Of a DNA stretch of 64,000 nt, positions 56,773-64,000 are shown in pieces. Origin of the DNA: Capnocytophaga periodontitidis (GTDB lineage: Bacteria; Bacteroidota; Bacteroidia; Flavobacteriales; Flavobacteriaceae); NCBI RefSeq assembly GCF_016126015.1, contig NZ_JAEFDB010000002.1:62001-126000 (forward strand), read 5' to 3'. How positions within the stretch are numbered: the first letter of the stretch is position 1; each line of letters opens with the position of its first letter. The position numbers and the translations under genes are program-made. Below the pieces are notes generated by a model, which was not told the DNA's origin, ran no database searches, and worked only from the letters and a program-made list of their open reading frames with translations.

Positions 56773-57480
56773 CTAAAATCCCAAATAGAACTCTTTTGTA
56801 AGTGCTTTATACTCTTCGGTATATACCCCTCGTTCTTTTTCAATAGTAAGAATATGAGTGGGGTAGGAGGGTTGAGGAGTGCGGGCAAAGAGCATCATAC
56901 TGCGTTTGAGTTCGCTTTGTGCATTGCCGCGTGTATGAGTGATTTGTTGAGGAAAAAGTCCGAAAGTAGCTGCCAAAGTGATAAATCTTTCACTTTCGGT
57001 ATATGGAAGAATAACGCTAAACTTCCCTTCAACGGCTAACAAACGATTGACTCCCTCTAAGAGTTGTTTAGGAGGTAGAGCATCGCTAAAACGAGCGGTG
57101 TTGCGTGCTTTTTCAGGAGTTTTATAATCGGTAGGGTAGAAGGGAGGGTTAGAGATAATTAAGTCGTAAGGCTCATCTATTTCAGTGAAAAACTCTTCAA
57201 ACGATGCGTGATAACAAAAAAGTCGGTCGCCCCACGGACTTGCTTCAAAATTTTCAGTACATTCTATATAAGCACTTTCATCAATTTCCACAGCATCAAT
57301 CGTCATTGCATCACAGCGTTGGGCGAGCATTAGGGCGAGTAAGCCTGTGCCAGCCCCAATATCTAAAATACTTTCAGGTTGCTCTATAGGCGTCCACGCG
57401 CCGAGGAGTACGCTATCAGTGCCTATTTTCATTGCACTTTGAGTCTGCTTTACACTAAATTGTTTAAATTGAAAGGTCAT
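56773..57480 (-). CDS. trmN6: tRNA1(Val) (adenine-37-N6)-methyltransferase
   Basis: The 235-residue protein matches TrmN6 (YfiC): FQFKQFSVKQTQSAMKIGTDSVLLGAW at the N-terminus, SAM-binding ILDIGAGTGLLALMLAQR (about residues 38-55), DAVEIDESAY, and the N6-adenine methylase motif IISNPPFYPT (about residues 108-117). It methylates N6 of A37 of tRNA-Val. The upstream region on its strand is a tandem repeat of about 8 bp. The gene converges with ilvA. Confidence 0.93.
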   Translation of the reverse strand: MTFQFKQFSVKQTQSAMKIGTDSVLLGAWTPIEQPESILDIGAGTGLLALMLAQRCDAMTIDAVEIDESAYIECTENFEASPWGDRLFCYHASFEEFFTEIDEPYDLIISNPPFYPTDYKTPEKARNTARFSDALPPKQLLEGVNRLLAVEGKFSVILPYTESERFITLAATFGLFPQQITHTRGNAQSELKRSMMLFARTPQPSYPTHILTIEKERGVYTEEYKALTKEFYLGF

Positions 57481-57485
57481 AGTTG

Positions 57486-57569
57486 TCAGGTATTAGGTAT
57501 CAGGTATCAGGTATCAGGTTTCAGGTATCAGGTTTCAGGTGTTAGGTTTCAGGTGTTAGGTTTCAGGGT
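57486..57569. repeat. Tandem array of about ten 8-bp units
   Basis: Units such as TATCAGGT, TTTCAGGT, TATTAGGT and GTTAGGTT repeat without a break from 57486 to 57569, with an 8-bp period. It is directly upstream of the trmN6 start (57480), so changes in copy number could move its promoter. The rest of 57570-57940 contains a CCCTTCGGGGG hairpin, GTAATTTGTAATTTG repeats and AT-rich DNA with no gene. Confidence 0.75.
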
Positions 57570-57945
57570 TCAGAGTTTTCGCCGCAAAAATAGCAATAAT
57601 CCCCTAATACCCAAATCGTCAAATTGTTAAATTGTCAAATCATCAAATTCCCCCAACTCCAATCTCTAAAACTACTTATTCTCCAGATAGTCCCCCTTCG
57701 GGGGTTCGGGGGCTACTCGTCTCTCGTCATTCGTAATTTGTAATTTGTAATTCGTCATTTATATGGTTTTTCTGTTAAAACCACTCTTTTTATTGTCATT
57801 TCTGTGTTAAAAAGAAAAACATTCCAACTTCCTTTTATTTGCTAATGATTTATATTATGTAAACGCTTTTTTCATCTTCTTTTTTCTATATAAATTAACA
57901 AATATAACTTTTTTTCGTTATCTTTAAAAATCATTTGTTTTTTCC

Positions 57946-57976
57946 TTGTTTCGTTTTAGGTAAATTTATACTTTTG
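57946..57976 (+). promoter_or_regulatory. Promoter of the SusC/SusD/GH18 operon
   Basis: TTG (57946-57948), a 20-bp spacer and TACTTTTG (57969-57976), 26 bp before the ATG at 58003. No anti-sigma/ECF-type regulator genes are found upstream. Confidence 0.6.
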
Positions 57977-58002
57977 CACCGTCAATTTTTAACATTTATT
58001 TT

Positions 58003-61000
58003 ATGAATTACCCTAAGCTATTCTTTGTGTTTAGTGTCTTTTTCTTACTTTTTGGAGGACTCTATGCACAAGATAAAACGGTAACGGGTGTCGTTACCGA
58101 TGAAAGCAAAACCCCGCTCATCGGGGTGAGTGTGGTGGTAAAAGGCACTACACATGGTGTTTCTACCGACTTTGATGGGAAATTTACCCTCCAAGCCAAA
58201 GAAGGTGAAACAATTGAATTTAGTTCAGTGGGATATGTCGCTCAAGACAAAAAAGTAACAGGAGCTGGCAAAACACTGAATATGAATGTTGTCCTTAAAG
58301 AGGAAACCCAGCAACTCTCCGAGGTGGTGGTAACCGCATTAGGTATCAAACGTGAAGAAAAAGCGTTGAGCTACAATGTGCAACAGGTGAAGTCCGAAGA
58401 ACTCACCAAAGTGAAAGCTCCTAACTTTGTAAACAGCCTCAATGGTAAAGTTGCAGGGGTTACTATCAACAAAAGTGCTTCAGGGCCAGGAGGTGCTACT
58501 CGTGTGATAATGCGCGGTGAGAAATCTATTGAAGGTAGTAACAACGTGCTTTATGTGGTAGACGGGATTCCGCTTTTCAATACCCAAGCAGGTGGCGACA
58601 ATAGCGGTATCAAAGGTGAAGGTCGTGTAGGTAGTGAAGGTATCGCCGACTTCAACCCTGAGGATATTGAGAGCATCTCGGTGCTTAGTGGTCCTTCGGC
58701 GGCTGCCCTCTATGGTAGTAATGCCGCCAATGGGGTGATTCTTATCAATACCAAAAAAGGTAAAGAAGGCAAAATGCAAATTTCACTCTCTTCTACTACC
58801 GAGTTTAGCAAACCTTTTATATTGCCTGAATTCCAAAATACCTATGGCAACCGCAGTGGGCAATATAGCAGTTGGGGTAGTAAATTGGCAACTCCTAGCA
58901 GCTATGATCCTGCAAAAGACTTCTTTGAAACAGGTACTAACTTTATCAACTCGCTCACCCTCACAGCGGGTAATAAAACCAATCAAACCTTCTTCTCAGC
59001 AGCGAGTACTAACAATAATGGCGTAGTGCCTAACAATAGTTACCACCGTTATAATTTCACAGTGCGTAACACTACATCACTATTTGAGGATAAATTGCAG
59101 TTAGATTTAGGAGCTTCGTATGTCAAACAGAAAGATATGAATATGGTCTCTCAAGGTGAGTATTGGAACCCTATTGTAGCCGCTTATCTCTACCCTCGTG
59201 GTGAGGATTTTGAAAAAATAAAAACCTTTGAACGTTACGATACTTCTCGTTATTTCGCTACCCAATATTGGCCTCTCAGCGAAAGTAGATTTGCTCCTCA
59301 AAACCCTTATTGGACAGCTTATCGCAACTTAGCGTCTAACAACAAAGACCGATTTATGTTCAATGCAGGACTTACCTACAAAATCACCTCTTGGGCAAAT
59401 GTTGCAGCACGCGCTCGCTTAGACAAAAGCTATATCAATTTTGAACGCAAACTCTACGCCTCATCAAATGAGATTTTTGCCAAACCTAATGGCGCTTATG
59501 AATATGCCAATTACAACGACCACCAATTCTATTCCGATATCATTGGTACGATCAACAAACAGTTTTTTGACGATTGGAGCCTAATGCTCAACCTTGGGGG
59601 TAGCTATTCTGATTTTGATGCAGTAGAACGCGGCTACGGTGGTAACTTGCAATTAGTGCCTAACCTATTTGCTATCCAAAATATTACACCTTCCGAAGGT
59701 AAAATAACCGAAAAATACGGTGACGCTCGCCGACGTAATGTGGCTGTGTTCGGAAATGCCGAAATTGGTTTCAAACGTTGTGCTTACCTTACTCTCTCAG
59801 GACGTAATGAGTGGGATTCTCGCTTAGTAAATTCAGCTGAAGAATCTTATTTCTATCCTTCAATTGGTTTTTCTGCCGTGATTTCCGAAATGGGTGAGAT
59901 GCCTGCTTTCTTGAATTATTTCAAAGTCAGAAGTTCATATACTGAAGTGGCTTCCCCTATCGCGTGGTCAGGTCGTACTCCTGGTACTATTACCCAAAAA
60001 ATCGTCGGTGGGGTAATCAAACCTGAAGAAATATATCCTTATGCCGATTTCAAAGCCGAACGTACGAAATCCTATGAATTAGGGCTTAGCTTGCGCCTCT
60101 TCAAACACTTCAATATCGAGTCTACTTGGTATCGCTCTAATACTTACAACCAAACTTTTATCGCTAACCTACCAGAATCTACAGGTTATAAATATATCTA
60201 TTTGCAAGCAGGTGATGTACAAAATAGTGGTATAGAATTGAGTGTAGGCTATCGCAACCAAATAGGCGGTGTAGATATTGCTAGTTCAGTATCTTATACT
60301 CGTAATAAAAACGTGATTAAGAAGATGGTGAAAAACTATAAACATCCTTTTATTCAACAACCTTTCAATATCGATGAAGTGAGCAAAGAAAATGGTAGAA
60401 CTATCTTGAAAGTTGGCGGAAGCATCAGCGATGTATACGCTTCTAAATTCTTGAAAAAAGACAATCAGGGGTATATCAATATTCCTGAAAGTGGCGATAT
60501 CACTCTTGAAGATACTAAACCTGTCTATTTAGGCAAAACTACTCCCGATTTCCTTTTGGGTTGGAACAACTCTTTTGGCTATAAAGGTTTTGGTTTGAGT
60601 TTCCTTGTCAGCGGTCGTTTTGGAGGTATCGTAACCTCTTCTACCCAAGCGATTTTAGACCGTTTTGGAGTCTCTAAAGCCTCTGCTCTTGCCCGCGACA
60701 ATGGTGGGGTCGAACTCTCTGGTCAAGGTAAGTACGACACTAAAAAATACTATGAATTAGTAGGTACAGGCGAAAGTAATTTGGCAGGATACTACACTTA
60801 CGATGCTACCAATGTACGCTTGCAAGAGTTATCAGTGAGCTATACCTTCCCTACCAAATGGTTTAAAAAGAAAATCGATGAGCTCACTGTATCAGTTATC
60901 GGCAACAACGTTTGGATGATCTACAACAAAGCTCCTTTCGATCCCGAGCTTACCCCTTCTACCGCTACTTACGGTCAAGGGAACGACTATTTTATGCAAC

Positions 61001-61044
61001 CTAGTTTGCGTAGCATAGGATTTAATGTAAAAGTAAAATTGTAA
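58003..61044 (+). CDS. SusC/RagA-family TonB-dependent outer-membrane transporter
   Basis: The 1013-residue protein has a signal peptide (GLYAQ, cleavage at about residue 22), a carboxypeptidase-like beta domain (VTGVVTDESKTPLIGVSVVVKGTTHG, residues 26-51), the SusC TonB-box region (LSEVVVTALGIKREEKALSY, residues 105-124), a plug (IMRGEKSIEGSNNVLYVVDGIP, SGPSAAALYGSNAANGVILI) and a large barrel ending NVKVKL. It should import glycan oligosaccharides with TonB energy together with the SusD that follows after 4 bp. It heads an operon resembling the C. canimorsus gpd locus for N-glycan harvesting. Confidence 0.95.
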   Translation: MNYPKLFFVFSVFFLLFGGLYAQDKTVTGVVTDESKTPLIGVSVVVKGTTHGVSTDFDGKFTLQAKEGETIEFSSVGYVAQDKKVTGAGKTLNMNVVLKEETQQLSEVVVTALGIKREEKALSYNVQQVKSEELTKVKAPNFVNSLNGKVAGVTINKSASGPGGATRVIMRGEKSIEGSNNVLYVVDGIPLFNTQAGGDNSGIKGEGRVGSEGIADFNPEDIESISVLSGPSAAALYGSNAANGVILINTKKGKEGKMQISLSSTTEFSKPFILPEFQNTYGNRSGQYSSWGSKLATPSSYDPAKDFFETGTNFINSLTLTAGNKTNQTFFSAASTNNNGVVPNNSYHRYNFTVRNTTSLFEDKLQLDLGASYVKQKDMNMVSQGEYWNPIVAAYLYPRGEDFEKIKTFERYDTSRYFATQYWPLSESRFAPQNPYWTAYRNLASNNKDRFMFNAGLTYKITSWANVAARARLDKSYINFERKLYASSNEIFAKPNGAYEYANYNDHQFYSDIIGTINKQFFDDWSLMLNLGGSYSDFDAVERGYGGNLQLVPNLFAIQNITPSEGKITEKYGDARRRNVAVFGNAEIGFKRCAYLTLSGRNEWDSRLVNSAEESYFYPSIGFSAVISEMGEMPAFLNYFKVRSSYTEVASPIAWSGRTPGTITQKIVGGVIKPEEIYPYADFKAERTKSYELGLSLRLFKHFNIESTWYRSNTYNQTFIANLPESTGYKYIYLQAGDVQNSGIELSVGYRNQIGGVDIASSVSYTRNKNVIKKMVKNYKHPFIQQPFNIDEVSKENGRTILKVGGSISDVYASKFLKKDNQGYINIPESGDITLEDTKPVYLGKTTPDFLLGWNNSFGYKGFGLSFLVSGRFGGIVTSSTQAILDRFGVSKASALARDNGGVELSGQGKYDTKKYYELVGTGESNLAGYYTYDATNVRLQELSVSYTFPTKWFKKKIDELTVSVIGNNVWMIYNKAPFDPELTPSTATYGQGNDYFMQPSLRSIGFNVKVKL

Positions 61045-61048
61045 TGTT

Positions 61049-62647
61049 ATGAAAAAGAGATTATTTATATATACCTCTATAGCTCTTGCAGCGATTTCTT
61101 GTAATAAATTTGAAGAAATCAATACCGATGCCTTTGGGGTAACCCAAGAAATGGGTAAGAGAGATGGTATTACTATTGGGGCAAAAATTACCTCTATGCA
61201 AGCTCAAGTAGTACCTGTAGGTACGCAAGCTGATGGTACAAGTGTTATAAACCAATACCAAGTTGCTTACCACTTAGCAGCCGATACTTGGAGTGGCTAT
61301 TTCGCCCAAAACCAAGATTGGGACAACGGGAAAAACAATACTACCTATTTCCTATTAGAAAGATGGTATGAAGCCTCTTATAGTAGCTCTTATACTAAAA
61401 TGTTGCCCCTTTGGAGTAGTGTGAAAGAAGATGCCGAAAAGAGTAACTTTCCCGAAGCTTTTGCTTTAGCTCAAATACTCAAAATTTCCGCTTGGCACAA
61501 AGCTACCGATATGTTCGGCCCTATTCCTTACAAACAAGCTGGTAAAGGCTTGCTAAGAGTGCCTTATGATAGCCAAGAAGAGGTATATCAAGCATTTTTT
61601 GACGACCTTACTGCGGCTATTGCAGTATTGCAAACCAAATACAACCAAGGAGGTGCCTTGTTGCCTAACTACGATGCTGTATATGCAGGCGATGTAGGCA
61701 AATGGATTAAGTATGCTAATTCACTAATGTTGCGTTTGGCAATGCGCATCCGCTATGCCGCTCCTGCCAAAGCACAACAATATGCCGAACAAGCTATCAA
61801 TCAAACTTTAGGAGTGATGACCGATAAAGCTGATGAGGCTAAAATGAGAGAAGGTGCGGGACTTAGTTTTGTAAATAATATCGAAACCTTTGCAAACCAA
61901 TATGGAGAGTGCCGTATGGGTTCTTCTATGTTCTCTTATTTAGTAGGTTATGAAGATCCTCGTTTGATGAAATATTTCAAACCTAGTGATAGTCGATACG
62001 CTCAAAATGTACCTTTTGCTGGAGCTAAATATCAAGCTTTACCTACGGGAGCAGGTTGGAAATCAACATCTTTTAAAAGTTTCTCTATGCCTAATATAGA
62101 AAAAACTACTCCTACCTATTGGATGCGCGCTTCCGAAGTGTATTTCCTAAGAGCGGAAGGCGCTTTAATCGGATGGAATATGGGAGGAACTGCCGAAGAT
62201 TTGTACAAAAAAGGTGTAGAGACTTCTTTTGCTGAGAACGATATCAATGTAGCTCAAGCAGATACTTATCTCACTTCAGGTAAAGAACCTGCTGACTATT
62301 ATGCTAGCTGGTTAGGAAATGCCGATGCCCCTACTCAAGCTACTACTCAGTGGCAAGGTACTAACGAAGAAAAATTAGAAAAAATTATCACTCAAAAGTG
62401 GATTGCTCTTTACCCTAATGGTCAAGAAGCGTGGACTGAATGGCGTCGTACAGGCTACCCTAAACTGCATAAAGTAACCCAAAATGCTAGCGGTGGAGTC
62501 ATCTCTTCCGAAAAAGGAGTACGCCGTATCCCTTACCCCGAAAGCAAACTCACTGGCGAAGATAGAGTGTATTTAGCACGTGCGCTACAACTCTTAGGCG
62601 GTGCCAATACTGGTGCTACCAAAGTTTGGTGGGATAAAAAGAACTAA
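61049..62647 (+). CDS. SusD/RagB-like glycan-binding lipoprotein
   Basis: The 532-residue protein has a lipoprotein signal peptide with Cys18 (AAISC) followed by NKFEEINTDAFG, where Lys and two Glu fit the Capnocytophaga surface-export signal. The body matches the SusD-like group found with Gpd-type systems (PF12771-like): YLLERWYEASYSS, KATDMFGPIPY, ALAQILKISAWH (TPR helices), YWMRASEVYFLRAEGAL and TEWRRTGYPKL. It forms the lid of the SusC transporter and binds the released glycan. It is separated from the GH18 gene by 13 bp. Confidence 0.93.
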   Translation: MKKRLFIYTSIALAAISCNKFEEINTDAFGVTQEMGKRDGITIGAKITSMQAQVVPVGTQADGTSVINQYQVAYHLAADTWSGYFAQNQDWDNGKNNTTYFLLERWYEASYSSSYTKMLPLWSSVKEDAEKSNFPEAFALAQILKISAWHKATDMFGPIPYKQAGKGLLRVPYDSQEEVYQAFFDDLTAAIAVLQTKYNQGGALLPNYDAVYAGDVGKWIKYANSLMLRLAMRIRYAAPAKAQQYAEQAINQTLGVMTDKADEAKMREGAGLSFVNNIETFANQYGECRMGSSMFSYLVGYEDPRLMKYFKPSDSRYAQNVPFAGAKYQALPTGAGWKSTSFKSFSMPNIEKTTPTYWMRASEVYFLRAEGALIGWNMGGTAEDLYKKGVETSFAENDINVAQADTYLTSGKEPADYYASWLGNADAPTQATTQWQGTNEEKLEKIITQKWIALYPNGQEAWTEWRRTGYPKLHKVTQNASGGVISSEKGVRRIPYPESKLTGEDRVYLARALQLLGGANTGATKVWWDKKN

Positions 62648-62660
62648 CGTTTAAAATACT

Positions 62661-63806
62661 ATGAAAGTTATGAAGTATATATCTAAAGCTATTACTATAG
62701 CAATACTTGCAATAGGGCTATCCCTCACTTCTTGCAGCAAGTGGACGGAAATTGAGCCTAAAGAAATAGACCACAACGGGGGTGCCAATACCCTCAGCCC
62801 CGAAGAGCGCGATGCGCATTATGCTTCCTTGCGCGCTTGGAAAAAAACTGCCGAAAACTATGGTCGCCCCGTGTCCTTTGGTTGGTTTAGTAACTGGTCG
62901 CCCGAAGGTAGTGTGCGCAAGGGCTATTTATCTGCTTTGCCCGATAGTATCGATATGGTATCAATGTGGAGTGGCCCCTTTGGTATCAGCGAAGCTAAAA
63001 AAGCCGATAAAGCTTATGTGCAAAAGGTAAAAGGTACTAAAGTGTTTGTGTGCTTTATCTTGCACAATATCGGTACAGGTATCACCCCTTCTTCAATCGC
63101 CGATAAAATAAAAGCTGAAAACCCAGGTGACTCTCAAGCGATGCTCAACGATAAAATCAAAAAAGCACAAGAAGCCTATTGGGGCTATACCAGTGGCGTA
63201 CAAAGCTCTACCGACCATATTGCCGCTATTAGAAAATATGCCAAAGCGCTCTGCGATACTATCGTAAAATACGATTACGATGGGCTTGATATCGACTGGG
63301 AACCCGATGGTGCTGGCGATGGTTTCGGTAACCTAAAAGGTGGTTATGAAAGAGGTGAGTATTTGCACGTTTTGGTAGAAGAACTCGGTAAATACTTAGG
63401 CCCTAAAGCTACTGTCGATACAGGCAAACGTCGCTATTTGTTAGTAGATGGTGAATTGTGGAATGTGAAAAAAGAATCAGCTCCTTATTTTGATTATTTT
63501 ATCTCTCAAGCCTATGGTGATAGATATCTTGATTATAGGGTACAAGGAGTTAAAAATGCTTTTGGAAAGTATTACAATACCCGCAAACACATTTTTACTG
63601 AAAATTTTGAGTCTCATTCACAAACAGGAGGAGCTTTGCTCGACCAAGCTGAATATAATTCATCTGAAGGACCTAAAGGAGGTGTAGGCGCTTATCGTAT
63701 GGATAACGACTACGACAATCAGCCCGATTATAAATGGATGCGCAAAGCTATCTATTTGATGCATAAATCTTATGCCGAGTATATGAAAAAACATCCACAA
63801 CCCTAA
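62661..63806 (+). CDS. GH18 endo-beta-N-acetylglucosaminidase, surface lipoprotein
   Basis: The 381-residue lipoprotein has a signal peptide with Cys25 (LTSC) and then SKWTEIEPKEIDH. The catalytic domain contains PVSFGWFSNWSPEGS and the GH18 motif YDGLDIDWEPD, with catalytic Glu214 and Asp212; FDYFISQAYGDR is conserved also. These enzymes cut the chitobiose core of N-linked glycans. In Capnocytophaga canimorsus the comparable enzyme (GpdG) releases N-glycans from host IgG and other glycoproteins. Its place after SusC and SusD predicts that products are captured at once. Confidence 0.92.
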   Translation: MKVMKYISKAITIAILAIGLSLTSCSKWTEIEPKEIDHNGGANTLSPEERDAHYASLRAWKKTAENYGRPVSFGWFSNWSPEGSVRKGYLSALPDSIDMVSMWSGPFGISEAKKADKAYVQKVKGTKVFVCFILHNIGTGITPSSIADKIKAENPGDSQAMLNDKIKKAQEAYWGYTSGVQSSTDHIAAIRKYAKALCDTIVKYDYDGLDIDWEPDGAGDGFGNLKGGYERGEYLHVLVEELGKYLGPKATVDTGKRRYLLVDGELWNVKKESAPYFDYFISQAYGDRYLDYRVQGVKNAFGKYYNTRKHIFTENFESHSQTGGALLDQAEYNSSEGPKGGVGAYRMDNDYDNQPDYKWMRKAIYLMHKSYAEYMKKHPQP

Positions 63807-63818
63807 AACTACAGCCTT

Positions 63819-64000
63819 ATGAAATTTATAAAATATTGTATAGGAATCTTCGCTTTCTTGGCTCTGAACGCTTGTAAAGACAAAGAAAACGAATTGTTGG
63901 AAACCAAAGTCTATTTTGAGCAAGCCCAACAACGACTCAAATTAGAAGATAATGTTAGTAGTCACGCTTTCAACATCACAGCTCGTATCTCTAATATCAG
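63819..64000 (+). CDS. DUF1735-like lipoprotein, partial (right edge)
   Basis: Only the first 60 codons are seen. A lipoprotein signal peptide ends at Cys19 (LNAC) followed by KDKENELL, a strong surface-export signal. The next part, KVYFEQAQQRLKLEDNVSSHAFNITARIS, resembles the N-terminal DUF1735 (BT_3987-like) Ig domain found in surface glycan-binding lipoproteins of Bacteroidetes utilization loci. It follows the GH18 gene by 12 bp, in the same position as the accessory Gpd lipoproteins. The gene continues beyond the window. Confidence 0.75.
   Translation, partial: MKFIKYCIGIFAFLALNACKDKENELLETKVYFEQAQQRLKLEDNVSSHAFNITARISNI

Noticed and set aside
57486-57569. 8-bp array as a CRISPR or origin iteron array
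   Set aside because: The period is too short for CRISPR, units are degenerate, and no replication gene is nearby.
1-64000. tRNA or rRNA genes
   Set aside because: No cloverleaf with T-loop (GGTTCGAATCC-type) or rRNA-like sequence was found by eye; short tRNA genes could still be missed without a dedicated scan.

Overview
The window looks like a piece of a Capnocytophaga-type flavobacterial chromosome (Bacteroidetes). The evidence is the AT-rich sequence; Bacteroidetes promoters of the form TTTG/TTG - 19-20 bp - TAnnTTTG in front of many genes; A-rich sequence instead of Shine-Dalgarno sites; many small lipoproteins with Lys plus Asp/Glu just after the lipidated Cys; and a SusC/SusD/GH18 locus whose gene order resembles the gpd glycoprotein-deglycosylation locus known from Capnocytophaga canimorsus. 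Genus is an inference; species cannot be decided. No rRNA, tRNA, CRISPR array or complete insertion sequence was seen.

Layout. 1-5.7 kb: a partial gene and small partner, a DUF4878-like lipoprotein, a YiiX-type cysteine peptidase, a broken lipoprotein gene, five tandem paralogous lipoproteins interrupted by a MITE-like element, and an outer-membrane barrel protein. 5.7-14.9 kb (mostly minus strand): an accessory region with an AAA ATPase, an orphan HicB-like regulator, a 56-residue membrane-active-looking peptide behind a leader that can fold as terminator or antiterminator, and about eight immunity-type or unknown genes (Imm11-like, SUKH, YwqG-like with a frameshift) with no toxin. About 200-bp direct repeats bracket 5.8-10.0 kb. 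14.9-24.8 kb (minus): a candidate small RNA, then a glycogen/alpha-glucan cluster (GH57 protein, glycosyltransferase, debranching enzyme, branching enzyme GlgB) interrupted by a broken KilA-N gene, a four-helix-bundle gene and two unknown genes.

25-40 kb (plus): M48 peptidase, BtrH-domain protein, TPR protein, another lipoprotein gene with a stop in its signal peptide, GH2 beta-galactosidase, MORN-repeat protein, exported superoxide dismutase, class I aldolase, RsmI, DUF559 nuclease, TsaB, MenA, a UPF0173 protein that has lost metal ligands, and a HigBA module with a shortened antitoxin bracketed by duplicated hairpins. 40-57.5 kb: Big_5 lipoprotein, DNA polymerase I, methyltransferase, NhaC-like antiporter, transglycosylase-like protein, IPT/TIG lipoprotein, two-part threonine/serine exporter, MscS channel, three BspA-like LRR lipoproteins with a ParE/RelE-type toxin-antitoxin pair inserted among them, threonine dehydratase and TrmN6. 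58-64 kb: the SusC/SusD/GH18 polysaccharide (glycoprotein) utilization locus, running off the right edge in a DUF1735-like lipoprotein.

Core housekeeping genes are thus interspersed with surface lipoproteins, toxin-antitoxin pairs, immunity genes and several families of small dispersed palindromes. The most unusual signals are the switchable leader at 8.4 kb, the toxin-less immunity array, the promoter-plus-terminator unit without a gene at 15.2 kb, and conserved enzyme families with substituted catalytic motifs (UPF0173 and GH57).
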